Of a stretch of 21,005 bases of DNA, positions 15,073 to 21,005 are shown piece after piece. Both the position numbers and the translations under genes were made by a program. This stretch comes from JAYGED01 sp046582565. GTDB taxonomy: Bacteria > Pseudomonadota > Alphaproteobacteria > JAAXGF01. Where the stretch lies: assembly GCA_046582565.1 (NCBI GenBank), contig JAYGED010000309.1, positions 1-21,005 on the forward strand, given 5' to 3'. The notes under the pieces are model-generated. The model was given only the letters and a program-made list of their open reading frames with translations. It was not told where the DNA came from and ran no database searches. Each line of letters starts with the position of its first letter. Positions within the stretch are counted from its first letter, which is position 1.

Positions 15073-15091
15073 GGAGAGTTAAGCACTCTCC
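15073..15091. promoter_or_regulatory. Perfect inverted repeat in the leader of the Arg-rich small gene
   Basis: GGAGAGT-TAAGC-ACTCTCC is a perfect 7-bp inverted repeat, 22 bases upstream of the small gene's ATG on the minus strand. It could be an operator or an mRNA leader hairpin; the sequence does not distinguish these. Confidence 0.4.
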
Positions 15092-15170
15092 AGGAACCGG
15101 TCCAGCCTACCCGGAACGTTTAACCAAAAAATTTCATGGATGTTAATAACTGTAAAAGCCAGTGCCCTCA

Positions 15171-15191
15171 CCGCAGGGAGAGGGCCTGCGG
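15171..15191 (-). terminator. Possible terminator of the cyclase operon
   Basis: CCGCAGG-7-CCTGCGG is a perfect 7-bp stem lying 6 bases past the cyclase stop codon. Only a short T4 run follows, some 12 bases further on, so any intrinsic termination would be weak. Confidence 0.45.
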
Positions 15192-15197
15192 CGACGG

Positions 15198-17576
15198 TTA
15201 TTTCGACGTCATGATCCAGACACCGTTCCAGTCTTTGGGCGGATTTTTCTTCAGGTGTTCGCAGCGCTCGATATAGGTTTGCGCCAACAGGTCTGTCTCG
15301 TTGGCCTGGATCGCCTCCCTGAAGCGTCCGATGCCCTTCTGCCAATTGCCGGCGCGGTATTGCTTCACCCCTTCGTTGAAGAAGTTCACGTTGTCCATCA
15401 GGTTGGGATAGGTCTCGTCGCTGTGGTAGTCCAGCACCTCGTAGACGCCGACCGGTTCGGTCTTGCCCTTGACCACGACCGTGTCGATGTCGCGCAATTT
15501 ATAGGTGCCTCTCAGCTTCGCCTTGGTGAATTCGCTGATCAACAGCCGCGCCGAGTACTGCTTGCACGCCGATTCCAGCCGTGCCGCCAAATTCACGCCA
15601 TCGCCGATCATGGTGTAGTCCATGCGCTTGGGCGAACCGATGTTGCCCGACACCACCATGCCGGTATTGATCCCGATTCCGTGGTCGATGGCGTCTTCGC
15701 CGCGGGCTTCGCGCTCCGCATTCCAATCCCACAACTCGACGATCATGGCGATGGCGGCGCGCACGGCGCGATCCTCGTTGTCGTCGTGGGAGACGGGAAT
15801 GCCGAACCCGGCCATGATGGCGTCGCCGATAAACTTATCCAGCATGCCGTCTTCCCGGGTGATGCAGTCGACCATGATGGTGAAGTAATCGTTGAGCATT
15901 TTCACCGTGCCCTGGGCGCCCAGGGATTCGGTGATGGTGGTGAACGAACGGATGTCGGAAAACAGCACCGTGATTTCGCTGCTTTTGCCGCCGAGAAATT
16001 CCTCGCTGCCGCCATCACCCATCAACTGATCCGCGATGCCGGGGTCCATGTAGCGCGACATGGTCGATTTCATTCGTTTTTCAGTGCTGATGTCCTCGAT
16101 CATGATCATCGAGCCCAGCTTCTTGCCGTCATCGCCGATCAGTGGCAACAGGGTGACGTTGGCGGATATGGTCTCTTTTTCGTCCTCGCCCCCGAATTCC
16201 AGCTCCGCGTCCATGAGGACATCCTGTTCCAGGGTTTCCTCGACCTTCTTGACCCGGTCCATCAACCAGGCGTTGGCGTCGGTGAAAAATTCATCCGCCT
16301 GTTTGCCGATGATATCGCCGTCTTCTGATTTCATGATCCGCAGGCCGGCGGTGTTGCAGGTGACGACCTTGCCGTCTTCGTCCATGGTGATAACGCCGTT
16401 GGTCATGCTTTCCAGCATGCTTTCGGTGTAGTTCTTCATATTCTGGACGTCTTCGAACAGCTTGGCGTTCTCCAGCGCGATGGAGACCTGGGCGGTAAAC
16501 GCCTTGAGGCGGGTTTCGTCTTCGGCGTTGAACGGGCCGCCGCTTTTGTTCAGCGCCTGGGTGACGCCGATGGTCTTGCCATCCTTGTTGATGATCGGCA
16601 CACACAGAATGGAGCGCGTGAAAAAGCCGGTTTGCTTGTCGAAGGCCGGATTGAAACGAAGATCGGCGTAGGCATAGGGGATATTCACCGTCTTGCCGGT
16701 GGTGAACACAGTACCGGCGATTCCGGCGGAATTGGGCAACCGAATTTCGCCCAAGCTGTCGCCCATGGCGACACGGGAAAACAGCTCACTGGTCTTCTCA
16801 TCGTTGAGGAACAGCGTCGATCGGTCGGCTTTGAGCATCCGGGTCGCCTCGCTCATCACCTTGGTCAACAGCGAGCCCAGTTCCAATTCGGAGGTTACGT
16901 CGGAGACCACGTCGAGGAATTCCATTTCCATCTCACGGGTCTTTTTCATGCGCTCAATGAATTGGGTGCTTTGCAGAGCCACCGCCGCCTGGGTGGTAAT
17001 GGCTTCGAGCAGGTTCAAGTCTTCCGGCGTGAAGGCGCCCTGCTTCTTGTTGAGCGCCTGGGTGACGCCGATTACGTCGCCATTCACGGTCTTGACCGGG
17101 GCGCAGACAATATTGACGGTCTTAAAACCGGTCTGTTGGTCCACCTGCCGGTTGAATCGGTCATCGGCATAGGCGTCGTCGATAATTTCGCCCTGGCCGT
17201 TCTCGAATACCGCGCCGGCGATACCGGCGGAATTCAGCATTCGGATTTCGCGCGAGAAGTCCCCCTGGGCAACGCGCGAATAAAGCTCGCCGGTGGTGCT
17301 GTCGTTCATGAACAACGAAGCGCGTTCGGCGCCGAGCTCGTATGAGATCACTTCGACAAGGGTTTTGAGAACTTCGGCCAGACTATCGATGCCCGCCACC
17401 CGCCGTGACACATCGAGCAGTAATTCCGCCTGTTGCAGCTTCATTTCCGCCTGTTGCAGTTTGCTGTCGGCCTGGCGCATGACGGTGACCCGCGCGCGCG
17501 CGCGACCGTTCGCCGCCGGCTTGGATTTAACCGGGCTGGATGCCACGGTCTGATCGGAGCGGGCCTTGCTCGCCAT
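15198..17576 (-). CDS. GAF-GAF-PAS class III adenylyl cyclase
   Basis: This 792-residue soluble protein should make cAMP from ATP. Domains in order: a low-complexity head (1-30), a short coiled coil (32-58, 'KLQQAEMKLQQAELLLD'), GAF1 (about 60-205), GAF2 (about 225-375), PAS (about 385-500), the class III cyclase domain (about 530-715), and a helical TPR-like tail. All canonical catalytic positions can be read. Metal Asps are Asp541 ('LFSDIRSFT') and Asp585 ('KFIGDAIMA'), adenine-selecting residues are Lys581 and Thr655 ('DYTMIGDGVN'), and transition-state residues are Asn662 and Arg666. The Lys-Thr pair is the class IIIb pattern. GAF2 has the complete cyclic-nucleotide motif NKFDE (Asn343, Lys344, Phe349, Asp353, Glu354); GAF1 lacks only the final Glu (Leu187). 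This is the layout of cyanobacterial CyaB1/CyaB2. GGGAGG lies about 10 bases before the ATG, inside the upstream coiled-coil gene, whose stop is 2 bases away. Confidence 0.93.
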   Translation of the reverse strand: MASKARSDQTVASSPVKSKPAANGRARARVTVMRQADSKLQQAEMKLQQAELLLDVSRRVAGIDSLAEVLKTLVEVISYELGAERASLFMNDSTTGELYSRVAQGDFSREIRMLNSAGIAGAVFENGQGEIIDDAYADDRFNRQVDQQTGFKTVNIVCAPVKTVNGDVIGVTQALNKKQGAFTPEDLNLLEAITTQAAVALQSTQFIERMKKTREMEMEFLDVVSDVTSELELGSLLTKVMSEATRMLKADRSTLFLNDEKTSELFSRVAMGDSLGEIRLPNSAGIAGTVFTTGKTVNIPYAYADLRFNPAFDKQTGFFTRSILCVPIINKDGKTIGVTQALNKSGGPFNAEDETRLKAFTAQVSIALENAKLFEDVQNMKNYTESMLESMTNGVITMDEDGKVVTCNTAGLRIMKSEDGDIIGKQADEFFTDANAWLMDRVKKVEETLEQDVLMDAELEFGGEDEKETISANVTLLPLIGDDGKKLGSMIMIEDISTEKRMKSTMSRYMDPGIADQLMGDGGSEEFLGGKSSEITVLFSDIRSFTTITESLGAQGTVKMLNDYFTIMVDCITREDGMLDKFIGDAIMAGFGIPVSHDDNEDRAVRAAIAMIVELWDWNAEREARGEDAIDHGIGINTGMVVSGNIGSPKRMDYTMIGDGVNLAARLESACKQYSARLLISEFTKAKLRGTYKLRDIDTVVVKGKTEPVGVYEVLDYHSDETYPNLMDNVNFFNEGVKQYRAGNWQKGIGRFREAIQANETDLLAQTYIERCEHLKKNPPKDWNGVWIMTSK
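17491..17504. repeat. (CG)7 dinucleotide run in the cyclase gene head
   Basis: Fourteen bases of alternating C and G encode the 'RARAR' stretch around residues 25-29 of the cyclase. The run could slip and shift the frame early in the gene, or adopt Z-DNA. In this sequence the frame is intact. Confidence 0.9.
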
Positions 17577-17578
17577 GG

Positions 17579-18142
17579 TCAGGAACCTCCCTTACAAGCT
17601 TCCAGTTCCTGGCGTAGTTTAGCGACGGTTTCCTGCAATTGCTTGGATTCATCGCGGGAGGCCCGCTCAACTGCCTGAAATTTGTCCTCGAAGGTGATTT
17701 TGATGTGGTCCAGTTCATCACGCAACGCAGACGCCGTCGCCTGGAGTTGATTAATGTTGTCGGCGCCGTCGGCGACGACCTTCTGTACGGCGCTGGTTTT
17801 CTCGAAATTGAGGTTATCCAACCCCTCCCTTAACGCCTGTGACGATTCTTTCAGTTGCTGGATTTCGGTGCTGGACTGGGCGATAGCCTCCTGGACAGCT
17901 TTATTTTTCTCGAAATTGAGATTGTCCAATTCCTCCCTTAACGCCGAGACCGAGTTCTTCAATTGGCTGATTTCACCGCTGGAATCGGACACCGCACGTT
18001 GCACATTTTCCTGGTTCTGGAATTGCAGCGCTTCAAATTCCTCGCGAAGGGCGATGATGGTGTTCTTCAGGTGACGCACCTCCGTCTGCGACTGGAGGAG
18101 CAGATCCCCGTTCGCCGATTGCTCTAGAAGCGGGTCGCTCAT
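17579..18142 (-). CDS. Coiled-coil protein made of 36-residue repeats, upstream partner of the cyclase
   Basis: I do not recognise a named family. The 187-residue product ('MSDPLLEQSANGDLLLQ' at its start) is almost entirely predicted helix. From Leu32 it consists of four 36-residue repeats, each opening with an 'LREEL'-like segment (Leu32, 68, 104, 140), plus the start of a fifth at Leu176. The repeat consensus is roughly 'LREELDNLNFEK', a variable polar stretch, then 'QLK..-SA'. There is no signal peptide or membrane span, so it should be cytoplasmic. I chose the ATG at 18142 (GGAA upstream) over an in-frame TTG at 18154. Its stop is 2 bases before the cyclase ATG and it supplies that gene's ribosome binding site, so the two are very likely cotranslated. 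A scaffold or regulator of the cyclase, whose own N-terminus also has a short coiled coil, is an inference. Confidence 0.85.
   Translation of the reverse strand: MSDPLLEQSANGDLLLQSQTEVRHLKNTIIALREEFEALQFQNQENVQRAVSDSSGEISQLKNSVSALREELDNLNFEKNKAVQEAIAQSSTEIQQLKESSQALREGLDNLNFEKTSAVQKVVADGADNINQLQATASALRDELDHIKITFEDKFQAVERASRDESKQLQETVAKLRQELEACKGGS
17618..18049 (-). repeat. 108-bp coding repeat, four copies
   Basis: Four 108-bp units encode the 36-residue coiled-coil repeats. Two neighbouring units remain close in DNA: CTCGAAATTGAG followed by a largely matching stretch recurs at 17801 and 17909, exactly 108 bases apart, both ending in CTCCCTTAACGC. This indicates growth by tandem duplication, with older outer copies. 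Confidence 0.85.
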
Positions 18143-18219
18143 GGATGGTTCCAATACTCTTATCGCCCACGGTGTTTGACGAGATCATGGATGATTACAG
18201 TGATGAGTCTGGGTTGCTA

Positions 18220-18241
18220 CGTCAATGGTGTGGGATTGACG
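18220..18241. promoter_or_regulatory. Inverted repeat CGTCAAT-8-ATTGACG in the divergent regulatory region
   Basis: A perfect 7-bp inverted repeat with an 8-base spacer lies 78 bases upstream of the coiled-coil gene start. Each arm contains TTGACG, which resembles a -35 element on either strand, but no well-spaced -10 was found. It may be an operator. Confidence 0.35.
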
Positions 18242-18291
18242 GCTCAAGGCGTCGCAGAATGTCTATATATGGCTCGTAGCGGACATTGGGC

Positions 18292-18306
18292 TTAACCATT
18301 TGTTAA
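18292..18306 (+). promoter_or_regulatory. CtrA binding site (TTAA-N7-TTAA)
   Basis: The sequence TTAACCATTTGTTAA matches the full CtrA box TTAA-N7-TTAA, and its left half is the preferred TTAACCAT. CtrA is the alphaproteobacterial cell-cycle and motility response regulator. The site lies 6 bases upstream of the -35 of the promoter driving the small ORF and kinase, and about 150 bases upstream of the coiled-coil/cyclase operon, so it could act on both. A partial second match (TTAA-N7-TACA) lies at 18324-18338. Confidence 0.6.
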
Positions 18307-18312
18307 TGAAGT

Positions 18313-18340
18313 TTGACGTAATGTTAAACAATATTACAAG
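18313..18340 (+). promoter_or_regulatory. Putative sigma70-type promoter of the small ORF and kinase
   Basis: TTGACG (18313-18318) and TACAAG (18335-18340) are separated by 16 bases in AT-rich DNA, directly downstream of the CtrA box. The leader to the 18398 ATG would be about 50 bases. Confidence 0.5.
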
Positions 18341-18397
18341 CGCGTCGTACTACAACTTAGTCGAGTAACCACTATCGTTATGCAAAGGAGACGCGTC

Positions 18398-18543
18398 ATG
18401 GCAAGCGACAACTGTTTGCACATGCAAATAGAGCCAGTAACGCATAACAACGCAGACTCGCTTCGGCAGATCATGGAGCAGGCGATTGGTGTGACGTGGG
18501 GCGCCGGCGGTTTTAATTCTTTGTGCCGAAAAGTCAGGCCCCT

Positions 18544-18547
<4 letters not shown>
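18398..18547 (+). CDS. 49-residue small protein, coupled to the histidine kinase
   Basis: I do not recognise the product. The ORF has AAGGAG (18385-18390) 7 bases before its ATG, the best Shine-Dalgarno site in this region. Its stop overlaps the kinase start as ATGA. The peptide begins 'MASDNCLHMQIEPVTHNN', has a possible short helix ('ADSLRQIMEQAIG', 19-31), then 'WGAGGFNSLCRKVRPL'. It has two Cys, a basic C-terminus, and no signal peptide or membrane span. Promoter, leader, ribosome binding site, ORF and coupled gene line up as in a real two-gene operon. It may be a regulator of the kinase, or a leader ORF whose translation opens the kinase start, which itself has no strong ribosome binding site. 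Confidence 0.6.
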
Positions 18548-20759
<2,212 letters not shown>

Positions 20760-20988
20760 GGATCGGCCACTGGCAGACGAGAGTTTGTGCAGGGAGTTCA
20801 CGGGAAGCTCGCCAGAAACCTCCTCTCCGCTGTCCTGATCGCCGCATTCGTCATATGGTGGATTAATTGAGTCCGGAGCCTAATGAGCAGAGGAATGGCG
20901 ATTGGTAGGGGTTGTCCGTGAATGCCGCTTGGTCTATCTGGCGAAATTTCGATGTCGCGCAACGCCCGACGGCCAATTCACGTAATTC
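20760..20988. other. Stretch without a convincing gene; one possible 27-residue membrane peptide
   Basis: I see no confident gene here. A GTG ORF at 20787-20870 (plus strand) would encode 27 residues with a hydrophobic C-terminal half ('LLSAVLIAAFVIWWIN'), long enough for one membrane span. It has no good ribosome binding site and lies in the same frame as the kinase tail, so it may be chance. From about 20913, short ORFs run towards the end of the window and could be the start of another gene, but they are too short to judge. Confidence 0.25.
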
Positions 20989-21005
20989 GGGGGGGGGGGG
21001 GGGGG
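20989..21005 (+). other. 17-G run at the sequence end
   Basis: The window ends in 17 consecutive G. Terminal poly-G is typical of two-colour sequencing reads that have lost signal, so this is more likely an artefact at a contig end than genomic sequence. Confidence 0.7.

Noticed and set aside
15073..15091. CIRCE-like element (GAGTGCT...) in the Arg-rich gene leader
   Set aside because: Only one imperfect half with an inserted base resembles CIRCE, and the symmetry is centred differently, so the resemblance is coincidental.
15120..15134. Second CtrA box (TTAACCAA...) near the small Arg-rich gene
   Set aside because: Only the left half matches; the second TTAA at N7 is missing (ATTT instead).
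15162..16328. 388-codon open frame on the plus strand opposite the cyclase gene
   Set aside because: It is antisense to a protein with every domain and catalytic residue intact, has no recognisable motifs, and such long shadow frames are common in GC-rich DNA.
20787..20870. 27-residue membrane peptide gene after the kinase
   Set aside because: It has a GTG start without a ribosome binding site and shares the kinase tail frame. It is too weak to call a gene on this sequence alone.

Overview
The window looks like an alphaproteobacterial chromosome fragment, most likely a Rhodospirillales-type lineage. By eye the DNA is GC-rich, roughly 65% in the housekeeping part and lower near the right end. 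The gene order hrcA / rph-rdgB-hemW, the rsmI-yraN-BON lipoprotein-gshB run, hslVU beside a HIT protein and a DUF2628-like protein, and a canonical CtrA box all fit that class. The left edge cuts hrcA. The right edge ends in a 17-G run that is probably a read or assembly artefact, so this may be a whole contig.

Layout. 1-3651: partial hrcA (minus) diverges from an rph-rdgB-hemW operon. 3652-5197: four adjacent hairpins separate hemW from a convergent LpoA-like lipoprotein gene. 5225-8281: rsmI, yraN (with an in-frame 18-bp repeat encoding a His-rich tail), a two-BON-domain lipoprotein and gshB. This resembles the enterobacterial rsmI-lpoA-yraN-diaA-dolP neighbourhood. 8349-9877: comM, broken by a nonsense codon and a frameshift. 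9891-12739: a minus-strand run read in the order DUF2628-like, HIT, secreted cyclophilin, MDR oxidoreductase, and an AT-richer GFA-family gene that looks acquired. 12740-14796: a sigma32-like promoter with a duplicated -35 element, a hairpin at the expected 5' end of the mRNA, then hslV-hslU. 14844-15050: a 68-residue Arg-rich small gene (minus) with a strong ribosome binding site.

The right third is a signalling block. A minus-strand operon encodes a 36-residue-repeat coiled-coil protein followed by a GAF-GAF-PAS class III adenylyl cyclase, whose second GAF domain carries the complete NKFDE cyclic-nucleotide-binding motif. Diverging from it is a 49-residue small ORF with a near-perfect Shine-Dalgarno site. 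It overlaps by ATGA a dCache-HAMP-PAS histidine kinase that is frameshifted just before its G1 ATP-binding box. The AT-rich intergenic region between the two units holds a full CtrA site (TTAA-N7-TTAA, left half TTAACCAT) just upstream of a sigma70-like promoter.

The housekeeping genes cover protein quality control (HrcA, HslVU, cyclophilin), RNA and nucleotide maintenance (RNase PH, RdgB, RsmI), haem (HemW), envelope (LpoA-like, BON lipoprotein) and glutathione (GshB, GFA). The parts most worth following up are the CtrA-box signalling block with its two small ORFs, and the two damaged genes (comM and the kinase). I did not find a defence system, CRISPR array, insertion sequence or RNA gene.
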